From Sphingobacterium athyrii (GTDB taxonomy: Bacteria > Bacteroidota > Bacteroidia > Sphingobacteriales > Sphingobacteriaceae), in the NCBI RefSeq assembly GCF_003071065.1, contig NZ_QCXX01000001.1:248001-312000 (forward strand): DNA of 64,000 bases, given 5' to 3'. Shown here in pieces: positions 56,249 through 64,000 of the stretch; the first letter of the stretch is position 1; each line of letters begins with the position of its first letter. The notes below the pieces were generated by a model, which was not told the origin of the DNA, ran no database searches, and saw only the letters and a program-made list of their open reading frames with translations. A program made the translations under genes and the position numbers.

Positions 56249-57259
56249 TTGACAAAGCAACAACGAATAAATGCGTTTGTAAAACTGGGTGAACTGTTGA
56301 AAAAGCAGCCTGAAGATCTTATTCAGATCATTCAACTGGCGCAACATAAAAACCCTTGGTATACCATAAAAAATGTTGAAAATGCCCTACATGCGATTAC
56401 TTCCAACTTAACGGCAGAACAGCTCAATTACTGGTTACAGGACTATCCGGATAACGAGTCGGCTAAAACAGTAGGCTTAATTCTCGCCGGAAATATTCCA
56501 CTGGTTGGTTTTCATGATATCCTTTGTGTATTAATCAGCGGATTTAGGGCAAAAATTAAAGTATCCTCAGATGACGCTGGTTTAACAAACTATGTACTCA
56601 ATCGTTTAAAACAAATCGAACCCGCTTTTGAAACAGCTTTTGAAATCGTAGATAAACTCAAAGACTTCGACCTTGTCATTGCGACCGGATCAAATAATAC
56701 GGCCCGTTACTTCGATTATTATTTTGGAGTTAAGCCGCATATTATCCGACGCAACAGAAATAGTGTTGCCGTTATTACCGGTACGGAATCCGCTGCACAA
56801 CTACAGGCTTTGGGGCACGACATCTTCGATTATTTCGGACTCGGCTGTCGTTCCGTTTCCAAAATTTTTGTTCCGAAAGGCTATAATGTTTCCCATTTTT
56901 TTGAAGGAATAGCAGATTTTAAAGATGTGGCTGACCACTATAAATACAATAACAATTACGACTACAATAAATCCATCTATTTGATCAATGGAGACAAACA
57001 TTTTGACAATGGTTTTCTATTGCTCAAACGGGATGAGCGTACAGCATCTCCGCTATCTGTCGTTTATTATGAAGAATACGACAGCCTTGGAGATGTCGAA
57101 AACGAGTTGAATCAACAAGCCGAAAATATCCAATGTGTGGTCTCGGAAGTGCAATTGAACATTCAGTCGCCAGTTTTTCATTTTGGTGAAAGTCAGTGTC
57201 CTGCTTTAGATGATTATGCAGATGGGATAAATACCTTAGACTTCTTATTTACAAACTAG
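56249..57259 (+). CDS. Acyl-CoA reductase, LuxC-like
   Basis: 336 residues from a TTG start (MTKQQRINAFVKLGELL); no ATG occurs near the expected N-terminus. The ALDH-like core has LILAGNIPLVGFHDIL, IATGSNNTARYFDYYFG, RNRNSVAVITG and the catalytic Cys at about 200 in YFGLGCRSVSKIFVP. LuxC-type enzymes reduce fatty acyl-CoA or acyl groups to aldehydes. The gene is shorter than LuxC of luminous bacteria, but complete for the Bacteroidetes group. The divergent ferredoxin could be a redox partner; that is inference. Confidence 0.85.
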   Translation: MTKQQRINAFVKLGELLKKQPEDLIQIIQLAQHKNPWYTIKNVENALHAITSNLTAEQLNYWLQDYPDNESAKTVGLILAGNIPLVGFHDILCVLISGFRAKIKVSSDDAGLTNYVLNRLKQIEPAFETAFEIVDKLKDFDLVIATGSNNTARYFDYYFGVKPHIIRRNRNSVAVITGTESAAQLQALGHDIFDYFGLGCRSVSKIFVPKGYNVSHFFEGIADFKDVADHYKYNNNYDYNKSIYLINGDKHFDNGFLLLKRDERTASPLSVVYYEEYDSLGDVENELNQQAENIQCVVSEVQLNIQSPVFHFGESQCPALDDYADGINTLDFLFTN

Positions 57260-57304
57260 TAAGCTTCGGTTAATTTCGTAGTACGGAAATTGCATTAAAA
57301 ATAC

Positions 57305-57312
57305 TAACTTTG
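57305..57312 (+). promoter_or_regulatory. -7 box ending 5 nt before the short conserved ORF
   Basis: TAACTTTG, an exact TAnnTTTG match, ends 5 bases before the ATG at 57318; candidate leaderless start of the orf-ftsE unit. Confidence 0.45.
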
Positions 57313-57317
57313 AAATC

Positions 57318-57521
57318 ATGTATATCATTAAAGTAAGAGGTGTCGCCAAAATCCCCGACTATGTGCAGCTGCGAGATGATGCCTTCACCTTGTTAGCATA
57401 TTTTAGAGTGGATCGGCCTGACAAGTCTCTTGATAAGATCGGATTAGGAGAAAAGGCAGAATATATCATGCAATTGGTCAAAGAAATGCCTTTTGGCCAA
57501 ATTAAAAAATTAGAGTTTTAA
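57318..57521 (+). CDS. Short conserved hypothetical protein upstream of ftsE
   Basis: 67 residues, soluble, no signal (MYIIKVRGVAKIPDYVQLRDD). It lies 5 bp before the ftsE start and is surely co-transcribed. I recognise no domain. The sequence looks like a compact alpha/beta protein. Confidence 0.8.
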   Translation: MYIIKVRGVAKIPDYVQLRDDAFTLLAYFRVDRPDKSLDKIGLGEKAEYIMQLVKEMPFGQIKKLEF

Positions 57522-57526
57522 CGCCC

Positions 57527-58207
57527 ATGATTGAAAATAAAGTAATTACATTAAAGAACGTTGATATCTTTCAACAGAAACATCTGGTATTATCCAATGT
57601 CAATTTAAGTATCGGCAAAGGAGAGTTTCTCTACCTTATCGGACAGTCTGGCAGTGGAAAAAGTAGTTTATTAAAAATCATCTATGGCGATTTGTATATC
57701 GGCAATGGCGAAGGAATGATTGCTGGCTTTGATTTAAAGAAACTTCATGAAAATGATGTCCCCTATTTACGCAGGAAATTGGGAATTGTCTTTCAGGATT
57801 TTCATTTACTCTCAGACCGGACGATCGAAAAGAACTTGGAGTTTGCCTTAAAGGCGACGGGCTGGAAAGATAAAAAAATGATCGATGCACGTATCTTGGA
57901 CGTCTTGGAAAAAGTCGGACTCCGTTCTAAATTAAAGAAAATGCCCCATGAGCTTTCAGGTGGTGAGCAACAACGGATCGTTATTGCTCGTGCACTACTG
58001 AATAATCCGGAGATCATTTTGGCGGATGAGCCTACGGGTAATCTGGATCCGGCAACGTCGGAGGAAATTGTCCTTTTACTGCGTGACATTGCCAATTCTG
58101 GAACTGCAATTTTAATGGCTACCCACGATTATACCATTATTCGCAATATGCCATCCCGGATTATCAAAACCGGGGACGGTATTCTACAAGATGATGTCAG
58201 CATCTAA
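57527..58207 (+). CDS. ftsE: FtsE-like cell-division ABC ATPase
   Basis: 226 residues. Walker A GQSGSGKS (39-46), Q-loop GIVFQDFHLL, signature LSGGEQQRIVIARALL, Walker B IILADEPTGNLDP and H-loop MATHDYTII. The FtsE/LolD subgroup energises FtsX to control septal murein hydrolysis. No ftsX lies next to it, so the assignment rests on sequence alone; a LolD-type ATPase remains possible. Confidence 0.85.
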   Translation: MIENKVITLKNVDIFQQKHLVLSNVNLSIGKGEFLYLIGQSGSGKSSLLKIIYGDLYIGNGEGMIAGFDLKKLHENDVPYLRRKLGIVFQDFHLLSDRTIEKNLEFALKATGWKDKKMIDARILDVLEKVGLRSKLKKMPHELSGGEQQRIVIARALLNNPEIILADEPTGNLDPATSEEIVLLLRDIANSGTAILMATHDYTIIRNMPSRIIKTGDGILQDDVSI

Positions 58208-58240
58208 ACGAAAAACTGACAGTTAAAAAGACATTTTTAC

Positions 58241-58296
58241 AAATTCCGACAAATTGTTAGGCTTTTTTGATAAAATCTGACAAGCTGTCGGAATTT
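58241..58296. promoter_or_regulatory. Inverted repeat and GACA-type motifs upstream of grpE
   Basis: AAATTCCGACA (58241-58251) faces TGTCGGAATTT (58286-58296), a perfect 11-bp dyad. The region also has TGACA or CCGACA at 58217, 58247, 58278 and 58316, and a local GACA-AGC-TGTC dyad at 58279-58289. This is not the CIRCE element. It may be a stress-response operator; the regulator is unknown. Confidence 0.45.
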
Positions 58297-58365
58297 TATT
58301 GTTTGGCAAAAACTTTGACAAAGGAAGGTATAGTAAATTTTTGAATCTATTTTAGCATTGAAGAT

Positions 58366-58914
58366 ATGAATGAGCAAGATAATTATTATGATGAGAGTCA
58401 AGATCAAGTAGAAACTAATTCTTCTGATCAACAGGAGCAGCCTTCGGAAAATCAGGTAGAATTGTCTCCTGAAGAGAAGCTGGCAGCCGAATTGGCAGAG
58501 GCAAAGGATAAATACATTCGTCTATCTGCTGAATTTGACAATTACAGAAAACGTACGAGCAAAGAGCGTGTTGAATTGATTCAATCAGCCGGTAAAGATG
58601 TGATCGGAAAGTTATTACCTACCTTAGATGATTTTGACCGTGCCTTAAATGCCATGGAAACTGCAACAGATGTGGCATCTGTCAAAACGGGAATGGATAT
58701 CGTTAACAACAAACTAAGACAGACATTGTCTCAATTGGGGTTAAAAGAAATGGAAACGATCGGTCAGGCATTTGACCCTGAATTGCAGGAAGCTATTACA
58801 TCTATTCCAGCACCAACGGCAGATTTAAAAAATAAAGTAGTGGACGTTATCGAAAAGGGGTACTACCTAGGTGACAAAGTGATCCGTCACGCGAAAGTAG
58901 TTATAGGTCAATAA
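58366..58914 (+). CDS. grpE: GrpE nucleotide-exchange factor
   Basis: 182 residues. An acidic N-terminus, a long helix with [18 protein letters not shown], and the C-terminal beta domain with [20 protein letters not shown] and [12 protein letters not shown]. It releases ADP from DnaK. dnaJ follows 10 bp later, dnaK is not in the window. Confidence 0.96.
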   Translation: MNEQDNYYDESQDQVETNSSDQQEQPSENQVELSPEEKLAAELAEAKDKYIRLSAEFDNYRKRTSKERVELIQSAGKDVIGKLLPTLDDFDRALNAMETATDVASVKTGMDIVNNKLRQTLSQLGLKEMETIGQAFDPELQEAITSIPAPTADLKNKVVDVIEKGYYLGDKVIRHAKVVIGQ

Positions 58915-58924
58915 TAGTAAGACG

Positions 58925-60082
58925 ATGTCAAAAAGAGATTATTACGATATACTTGGTGTCGCGCGTTCAGCGGACGAGAAGGAGATTAAATCAGCTTATC
59001 GCAAATTAGCGATTAAATATCACCCGGATAAAAATCCCGGTGACCATGAAGCTGAGGAAAAATTTAAGGAAGCTGCTGAGGCATACGATATCTTGAGCAA
59101 TTCACAAAAACGTCAACGCTACGACCAATTTGGCCACGCCGGTAATTCAGCAAGTGGTGGCTACGGTGGTGGTGGCGGCATGAATATGGACGATATATTC
59201 AGTCAGTTCGGTGATATTTTTGGTGGTGGACATCCGTTCGAAAGCTTCTTTGGAGGTGGCGGCGGAGGTCAACGTGGAGGACGTCGCGTAGCGCGTGGAA
59301 GCAATTTACGCATTAAAGTTAAATTGACTCTTGAAGAAATCGCTAAAGGTGTTGAGAAAAAAGTTAAAGTAAATAAACAAGTTTCCTGTCATAGTTGTGA
59401 GGGCACAGGAGCAAAAGATAAATCGTCTTTCCATACCTGTAAAACCTGTGGTGGCTCAGGATCAGTACGCAGAGTGACCAACACCATCTTGGGACAAATG
59501 CAAACCACCAGCACCTGCCCTACCTGTAATGGCGAAGGTGTTGAAATTACCGCAAAATGTACAACTTGCCGAGGTGAAGGATTAGAACGCGGTGAAGAAA
59601 CAATTGCGATCAATATTCCTGCAGGCGTGAGCGAAGGAATGCAGCTCTCAATGAGCGGTAAAGGTAACGCAGCTCCACGCGGCGGTATTCCGGGAGACCT
59701 GATCATATTAATCGAAGAAGTACCTCACGAAAGCTTAAAACGTGATGGCCTAAATGTCATTTATGATCTGTACATCAATTTTGTGGACGCTACATTAGGT
59801 ACTAGTGTAGAAGTACCTACAATTGACGGAAAAGCCAAAATAAAAATTGAACCCGGAACGCAGGGGGGCAAAATATTACGTCTAAAAGGAAAAGGTATTC
59901 CCGAGGTCAATTCCTACCACAAGGGGGATCAACTTGTTTATGTGAATATCTGGACACCAAAAGCTGTATCCAACGAAGAAAAAGAACTATTAAATAAACT
60001 CAAAGAATCACCGAACTTCAAACCGCAGCCCGGTAAAAGTGAGAAGTCATTCTTTGAACGCATAAAAGAATATTTCGAATAA
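58925..60082 (+). CDS. dnaJ: Chaperone DnaJ
   Basis: 385 residues. The J domain has the HPD triad ([10 protein letters not shown]), a Gly/Phe-rich region ([14 protein letters not shown]), four zinc-binding CxxCxGxG repeats ([36 protein letters not shown]) and a C-terminal substrate domain. It forms the stress operon with grpE and ends at a strong terminator. Confidence 0.97.
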   Translation: MSKRDYYDILGVARSADEKEIKSAYRKLAIKYHPDKNPGDHEAEEKFKEAAEAYDILSNSQKRQRYDQFGHAGNSASGGYGGGGGMNMDDIFSQFGDIFGGGHPFESFFGGGGGGQRGGRRVARGSNLRIKVKLTLEEIAKGVEKKVKVNKQVSCHSCEGTGAKDKSSFHTCKTCGGSGSVRRVTNTILGQMQTTSTCPTCNGEGVEITAKCTTCRGEGLERGEETIAINIPAGVSEGMQLSMSGKGNAAPRGGIPGDLIILIEEVPHESLKRDGLNVIYDLYINFVDATLGTSVEVPTIDGKAKIKIEPGTQGGKILRLKGKGIPEVNSYHKGDQLVYVNIWTPKAVSNEEKELLNKLKESPNFKPQPGKSEKSFFERIKEYFE

Positions 60083-60107
60083 AAAAGTCGGATTTAAACA
60101 ACGACAT

Positions 60108-60147
60108 GGAGAGTCCTATATCAATTGATATAGGACTCTTTTTTTTG
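60108..60147 (+). terminator. Terminator of grpE-dnaJ
   Basis: AGAGTCCTATATC / GATATAGGACTCT stem (60110-60122 and 60127-60139) followed by eight T. Confidence 0.93.
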
Positions 60148-60312
60148 CTTTCTTACGTCAAATTGACAAATAATTACAAAAAGTCAACACTCTTCAGACA
60201 TTGTTAAAACAATAAGCAATTTATAAAAAAAGCATAAAATTTAATCAATTGAACCACTATCATTTACGATTTTGGTAAAATATCTAGACAATATAGTGAC
60301 AATAAAATAAAA

Positions 60313-60320
60313 TAACTTTG
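60313..60320 (+). promoter_or_regulatory. -7 box of OmpX-like gene
   Basis: TAACTTTG, an exact TAnnTTTG match 78 bp before the ATG at 60399. Confidence 0.5.
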
Positions 60321-60398
60321 CGATATTTGACTAATGAATTAAAAAAGTCAGAAAGTAATTACTGGCTCATTAGAACAAACTATTAAAATAAAAAAGAC

Positions 60399-60986
60399 AT
60401 GAAAAAAGTTTTACTTACATTAACTGCCATTGCAGGTTTAACAATTGCAGCAAACGCACAAACTGAAAAAGGAAAAATTATGGTTGGTGGTCAAGTTGGC
60501 TTCGAAACTTCTAAAGTTAAAGATACAGATCGCAAAGATAATTCATTTTCTATCAATCCAACTGTTGGTTACTTCGTAAGTGACAACTGGGCAGTAGGTA
60601 CTGGCGTTGGTTACAACTGGAGCAAAAACGAAGTTGACAAAAACCACAGTACTAAAGTTGACGCTTTTCAAGTAGCTCCATTCGTCAGAAAATACTCTGC
60701 TAATGGTCCATTAAGATTCTTTGCACAATTATCCGTACCAATGTCATGGGGAAAAGTGACAGCTGAATCAAATAACGTTGAAACAAAAAACAAATTCGAA
60801 AACTATGGTGTTGAATTAGCACCAGGATTGGCGTACTTCCCAACAAGTAAAATTGGTATCGAATTAAAAGTTAGAGGTTTATACTATAACTATAATAAAG
60901 ATAAAACCAACGATATCACAACAAATACATTTGGTTTAGATGCGAACTCTTTAGCACCAACTTTAGGTGTACAGTTCCATTTCTAA
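60399..60986 (+). CDS. OmpX-like outer-membrane beta-barrel protein
   Basis: 195 residues: signal peptide (MKKVLLTLTAIAGLTIAANAQ), then an eight-stranded barrel pattern (GKIMVGGQVGFETSKV, FSINPTVGYFVSDNWAVGTGVGY, LGVQFHF). The C-terminal Phe is the barrel-assembly signal. Probably abundant, with its own promoter, long leader and terminator. The function in this family is structural or unknown. Confidence 0.9.
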   Translation: MKKVLLTLTAIAGLTIAANAQTEKGKIMVGGQVGFETSKVKDTDRKDNSFSINPTVGYFVSDNWAVGTGVGYNWSKNEVDKNHSTKVDAFQVAPFVRKYSANGPLRFFAQLSVPMSWGKVTAESNNVETKNKFENYGVELAPGLAYFPTSKIGIELKVRGLYYNYNKDKTNDITTNTFGLDANSLAPTLGVQFHF

Positions 60987-61009
60987 TAGGTAGTTGATAA
61001 GAAAGAAAG

Positions 61010-61048
61010 AAAGGGGCTATAGGTACTGATACTTATAGCCTTTTTTCA
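61010..61048. terminator. Terminator between OmpX-like and NlpC/P60 genes
   Basis: GGCTATAGGTA / TACTTATAGCC stem (61015-61025 and 61030-61040, one G-T pair) followed by T6; it can serve both convergent genes. Confidence 0.8.
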
Positions 61049-61051
61049 TCA

Positions 61052-61825
61052 TTAGGTATAGCGTTTAATAATTCGCAATTTATGGGAATAGCGATTTAGT
61101 TCCTGATTAAAAATGCCTTCATTGTCCATTCGGTCAATACGTACTTTCGCTGAGGCATGAATAATGGTATCCCGATCCAGCATAATGCCCACATGAGTAA
61201 TCCGTCCATCCGCGTTGTCAAAATAAGCTAAATCCCCGACTTTAATTTCCGAGATAAAATCAACTGTCTCTCCTAGTTCTGCTTGCTGATACGCATCCCT
61301 AGGCAGAGCTATGCCAAAACAGCTATAGATCAACTGCGAAAAACCAGAACAGTCTATTCCCCACTGAGAACGTCCACCCCATAAATAGGGTGTATCCTTA
61401 TAGCTCATGGCCAGTTCGGCAACTTTAGTTTCAAAATCAGCCCCAGAAAAAGAGTTGATACTGCCTTGGTAAGTCATATCCAGCTGTGCTACCCGAAACC
61501 GATCTCCCTCAGCTAAATAGAGCTTTGTACCATGGCAGAGGTATAGCCGCTCCGTACCATTCAGAAGCAAGCCTCCTTCCCTGCCAACCAGTCTTAGATC
61601 TGCGGCAAGATATTCCTCCATTTCCATAGGATCAAGCTTCCTAAACTGACCATTCTGAATCCAGCCCAAGTAACCTGTTTCTAACAGCCTTATCGATGTC
61701 CATTCCGTCTGTATTTCCAGAATTTCAAATAATTCAGCAAACAATACCTGGGAAACCATCTCACTCCGATGTGCCTGTTCCGCACGCAACGGAACGAGAG
61801 CTAACGTACAAATACCATATTTCAT
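61052..61825 (-). CDS. NlpC/P60 (C40) peptidoglycan peptidase
   Basis: 257 residues. An N-terminal SH3-like part (about 1-125, WTSIRLLETGYLGWIQNGQF), then the C40 peptidase with catalytic Cys in GIDCSGFSQLIYSCFG, His in ITHVGIML and the third polar residue in IIHASAKVRID. Such enzymes cut stem peptides (gamma-D-Glu-diamino acid bonds). A clear signal peptide is not visible, although the first 20 residues are mildly hydrophobic (YGICTLALVPLRAE), so the location is uncertain; a cytoplasmic recycling role (YkfC-like) is possible. Confidence 0.9.
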   Translation of the reverse strand: MKYGICTLALVPLRAEQAHRSEMVSQVLFAELFEILEIQTEWTSIRLLETGYLGWIQNGQFRKLDPMEMEEYLAADLRLVGREGGLLLNGTERLYLCHGTKLYLAEGDRFRVAQLDMTYQGSINSFSGADFETKVAELAMSYKDTPYLWGGRSQWGIDCSGFSQLIYSCFGIALPRDAYQQAELGETVDFISEIKVGDLAYFDNADGRITHVGIMLDRDTIIHASAKVRIDRMDNEGIFNQELNRYSHKLRIIKRYT

Positions 61826-61898
61826 TGGCCCAACAAAACAAAATTGTCAAATATGTGATTATATATTATAAAACGAAGATAAATTAATTATAGTAGAT

Positions 61899-62372
61899 AT
61901 GGAGAATACAAATTTAAAATTCAAAAGAATACTCGTTGCAGTCGATGATGCTCCATGTTTAGAGAAAGCCATTCTCTATGCGAAGGAAATGGCTCAGGTA
62001 TTTAACGCCTCAGTTGCGCTCGTCACGGTTATTCCGCCCACCTCACCGACTAATTTTGGAGCTGATCCCTTATTGGGTCAGCAACCGATCATTGTGCCGG
62101 AGGTATCCGAAATGGAACAGGAAAATGCGCAAAAATATCTTGAAAAATTAAGCCGCGAATTTACGGAATCGGGAGAAGTATATCTTTTCAATCGAATTGG
62201 ATCCATCAAAGAAGAAATTCTTGCTGCTTCGCATGAATGGTCGGCAGATCTCATCATTATGGGATCAAATGGACGAACTGGGTTCGACCATTTTATTTCA
62301 GGTTCTGTATCGGAGTCCGTTATCCGCAAAGCTACCTGTCCGGTGCTGGTCATTCCAAGCAAATGCGATTAA
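61899..62372 (+). CDS. Universal stress protein (UspA family)
   Basis: 157 residues with one Usp domain: FKRILVAVDDAPCLEKAI at the N-terminus, an ATP-binding motif GSNGRTGFDHFISGSVSESVI and ending CPVLVIPS. The GxxGx9GS-type motif indicates an ATP-binding member. No partner gene. Terminator follows. Confidence 0.93.
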   Translation: MENTNLKFKRILVAVDDAPCLEKAILYAKEMAQVFNASVALVTVIPPTSPTNFGADPLLGQQPIIVPEVSEMEQENAQKYLEKLSREFTESGEVYLFNRIGSIKEEILAASHEWSADLIIMGSNGRTGFDHFISGSVSESVIRKATCPVLVIPSKCD

Positions 62373-62407
62373 CGGATCTGTCCGAATTGCAATGGTCGAG
62401 ATAAAAT

Positions 62408-62442
62408 AAAGAGCCTATTCTTAGGGAAAAGAATAGGCTCTT
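62408..62442. terminator. Terminator between convergent usp and RNA methyltransferase genes
   Basis: AAGAGCCTATTCTT / AAGAATAGGCTCTT perfect stem around a 6-nt loop. Confidence 0.85.
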
Positions 62443-62464
62443 CTATATTTCTAGGCCAATCTGC

Positions 62465-63640
62465 TTATTTTTTGATCAACCGGGCGACAAACATACTATC
62501 CGCTCTTTCCGTATAACCATCCAGACAACGCATGCTTTCCAGTTCAAAACCTAAATTATTTAAGATGTAATCTACCACCTCTTCATTCTCAGCCTTAAAT
62601 ATCGAGCAGGTAATATAGATCAGTGGCTTCCCCACTTTCACATAACCGGCGACATGACTTGCAATTGTCTTCTGCAATGTGCTAAACTCCTCGATCTTGA
62701 CGGTTTTAAACTGCCGGATCATCTCTGGTGTGCGCCCCCAGGTCCCGGAGCCCGTACAGGGTGCATCCAATAATACCCCGTCAAATTTTTCATTCCCCAA
62801 TATGGGATATGGGTCTTTTGTCAGGTCCAGTATTTTCTTTCGGTAATGCTTAATTCCCACCAGGTCAAATCGCTCGTCCAGATTTCGGAGGATACTCATA
62901 CGAAGATCAGATACCAATAGGTTTATCGAGGGACAGGCGTCCATTAACAAAAGAGATTTACCCCCGGATGCTGCGCAAGCATCCCACCAAGATTCCCTTT
63001 CCGCCGGTTTCATAAATGCAAGTGTACGCTGTGAAGATAGATCCTGCACTTCAACAAGTCCTTCTAATGTGGAAAATCGCTGCAATGAGGTACCATTCGC
63101 TAAAGCGATAGTCTGATCGTCCAATTCATGATAGGGAATCTGATTTTCGTCCAAAATCGCACGTACGATTTTATTTTTACCCCTTTTTATTCGAATATAG
63201 AGATGTGGTTGTACCAGTTGGCTCTCCAAAAAAAGTTTGGTATCAATCTGGGGCGAAAAATATGCGGTAAATGGAAATAGATCCTCGCTTTTTATTAGTC
63301 CTTCAGATTCTAGAAAAGCAATCTTTTCGCCTACGGATAAACCCAGCTTTTCAAGATATGCAGGTTCGAGTAAGCTCACCAATGGGCTGTCTTTTTCACA
63401 TAAAAACTCAGCAAGGACCAGTCGTCGCTGCTGTGACAACTGTGGGGCCGCTGCCCCCAAACGAAAATAGTTATAGCACAAACGGGAAGTAGACTTCCGA
63501 TCCGAGGATCCCATCTGTTTATTTTCCTTAAAAAAAGTCGTCAAATATCGTGAAAATGGCTGATGTCCCTCAAAACCATCCATTGCACGCTCAAAATTAC
63601 GTATTTGTTGGTAAACACGTTTTTCACTCAATTCAGCCAT
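62465..63640 (-). CDS. RsmB/RsmF-type RNA (cytosine-5)-methyltransferase
   Basis: 391 residues of the NOL1/NOP2/Sun family. WDACAASGGKSLLL is the SAM-binding motif I (Ala in place of the usual Pro), VLLDAPCTGSGTWGRTPE motif IV with a catalytic Cys, and ITCSIFKAENEEVV motif VI with the second Cys. The N-terminal 150 residues have a NusB-like helical look. It likely modifies 16S rRNA; the exact site cannot be told. Confidence 0.9.
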   Translation of the reverse strand: MAELSEKRVYQQIRNFERAMDGFEGHQPFSRYLTTFFKENKQMGSSDRKSTSRLCYNYFRLGAAAPQLSQQRRLVLAEFLCEKDSPLVSLLEPAYLEKLGLSVGEKIAFLESEGLIKSEDLFPFTAYFSPQIDTKLFLESQLVQPHLYIRIKRGKNKIVRAILDENQIPYHELDDQTIALANGTSLQRFSTLEGLVEVQDLSSQRTLAFMKPAERESWWDACAASGGKSLLLMDACPSINLLVSDLRMSILRNLDERFDLVGIKHYRKKILDLTKDPYPILGNEKFDGVLLDAPCTGSGTWGRTPEMIRQFKTVKIEEFSTLQKTIASHVAGYVKVGKPLIYITCSIFKAENEEVVDYILNNLGFELESMRCLDGYTERADSMFVARLIKK

Positions 63641-63647
63641 TCAAAGA

Positions 63648-64000
63648 TTATTTCCTTTCAAATTTCCTGTTGTGATAGACCATTATCCCTAAAGCTCTAT
63701 TGGCATAGCCCCATTTTGGATAAAACTCAAATTTATAATCACTATTGAGCCCCGAGAATTTTTCCTGGGTGATATGGCTTACATAGTCAACACCATATTT
63801 ATGGAGCAAACGGCCAAAATAAACAGCCGCATCGTAGCCCTTATAGGAAAACTCCGAAGGATCGACTTTATACAGCGATTTATAATTTGCTATAAACTTT
63901 CTCGTATCACCATCCGATTCATCGGCCAGACTCGAAGATGTAATCGTCAAGCCATAAAAGTCCATATTTTCAAAATTTTCAAAAGAAAGCTTCGAAAAGT
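63648..64000 (-). CDS. C-terminal end of probable periplasmic-binding-fold protein (5' end outside window)
   Basis: The minus-strand frame is open through the right edge; the ATG at 63965 is internal because upstream codons continue (LSFENFENMDFYGL). The visible 117 residues resemble the C-terminal lobe of type-1 periplasmic binding proteins, with FIANYKSLYKVDPSEFSYKGYDAAVYFGRLLHKYG, as in Bacteroidetes LysM or amino-acid-binding receptor-like proteins. It ends 7 bp before the methyltransferase gene starts, so the two are probably co-transcribed. Confidence 0.6.
   Translation of the reverse strand, partial: FSKLSFENFENMDFYGLTITSSSLADESDGDTRKFIANYKSLYKVDPSEFSYKGYDAAVYFGRLLHKYGVDYVSHITQEKFSGLNSDYKFEFYPKWGYANRALGIMVYHNRKFERK

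Larger units (their letters stand above)
60083..60398 (+). other. dnaJ-OmpX-like intergenic region
   Basis: 316 bp without a gene: the dnaJ terminator at 60108-60147, an AT-rich stretch, and a -7 box at 60313-60320 that implies a leader of about 70 nt for the OmpX-like gene. Confidence 0.6.

Noticed and set aside
58205..58365. CIRCE/HrcA operator upstream of grpE
   Set aside because: The TTAGCACTC-N9-GAGTGCTAA pattern is absent.

Overview
The window looks like ordinary chromosome of a Sphingobacteriaceae bacterium, most likely a Sphingobacterium. The basis is moderate to low GC, weak ribosome-binding sites, repeated Bacteroidetes -7 promoter boxes (TAnnTTTG), Bacteroidetes-restricted families (DUF4836, GxDLY-type SGNH esterase, DUF1573, DUF3347/HMA copper proteins), a TPR-sensor NarL-type kinase and many hairpin terminators between convergent genes. 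I found no prophage, insertion sequence, CRISPR array or rRNA operon, and one tRNA gene.

Layout. 1-7.9 kb: end of a membrane protein, a YihY-family protein, a two-gene set of envelope proteins (one DUF4836), and a response regulator/histidine kinase pair. 8-9.6 kb: a broken SMR efflux gene followed by a DEAD-box-like protein with degenerate helicase motifs. 9.8-15.1 kb: an SGNH esterase, then kdsA and recQ on the minus strand, diverging from kdsD; kdsA and kdsD serve KDO synthesis for LPS. 15.1-23.9 kb: DUF1573 protein, aminotransferase, small coiled-coil protein, a compact topA-orf-cmk operon, a phosphodiesterase lipoprotein, a patatin-like protein and a DsbA/FrnE-like protein. 23.9-31.6 kb: smc, an intergenic region holding two diverged copies of a structured element, ppk2, pckA and a metallo-beta-lactamase-fold hydrolase. 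31.7-38.9 kb: an outer-membrane protein, two unrelated-type aconitases in tandem (AcnA-like and AcnB), and rpe. 39-47 kb: a 7TM-HD phosphohydrolase, tRNA-Ser(GCT), a SpecificRecomb-family membrane protein, an SH3-like secreted protein and a large TPR-like protein. 47.2-48.6 kb: a small Cys-rich metal protein and an HMA-DUF3347 protein. 48.9-54 kb: TIGR01777 oxidoreductase, FAH-family hydrolase, metNIQ methionine importer and a YchJ-like protein. 54-60 kb: a dicarboxylate/amino-acid symporter, ferredoxin, LuxC-like acyl-CoA reductase, a short conserved protein, ftsE, grpE and dnaJ. 60.4-64 kb: OmpX-like barrel, NlpC/P60 peptidase, universal stress protein, rRNA cytosine methyltransferase-like protein, and the end of a probable periplasmic-binding-fold protein.

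Most of the window is housekeeping. The best candidate for something undescribed is the smc-ppk2 intergenic region. Two copies of an element, 240 bp apart, each carry a hairpin that pairs fully only when read as minus-strand RNA (the differences become G-U wobbles) and is followed by a U-run on that strand. This suggests two tandem paralogous small RNAs. Other points worth checking are the SMR gene broken by an apparent internal deletion, the helicase-like protein lacking its catalytic motifs, three genes whose -7 box ends 4-6 nt before the start codon (candidate leaderless mRNAs), and dyad elements in front of metN and grpE.
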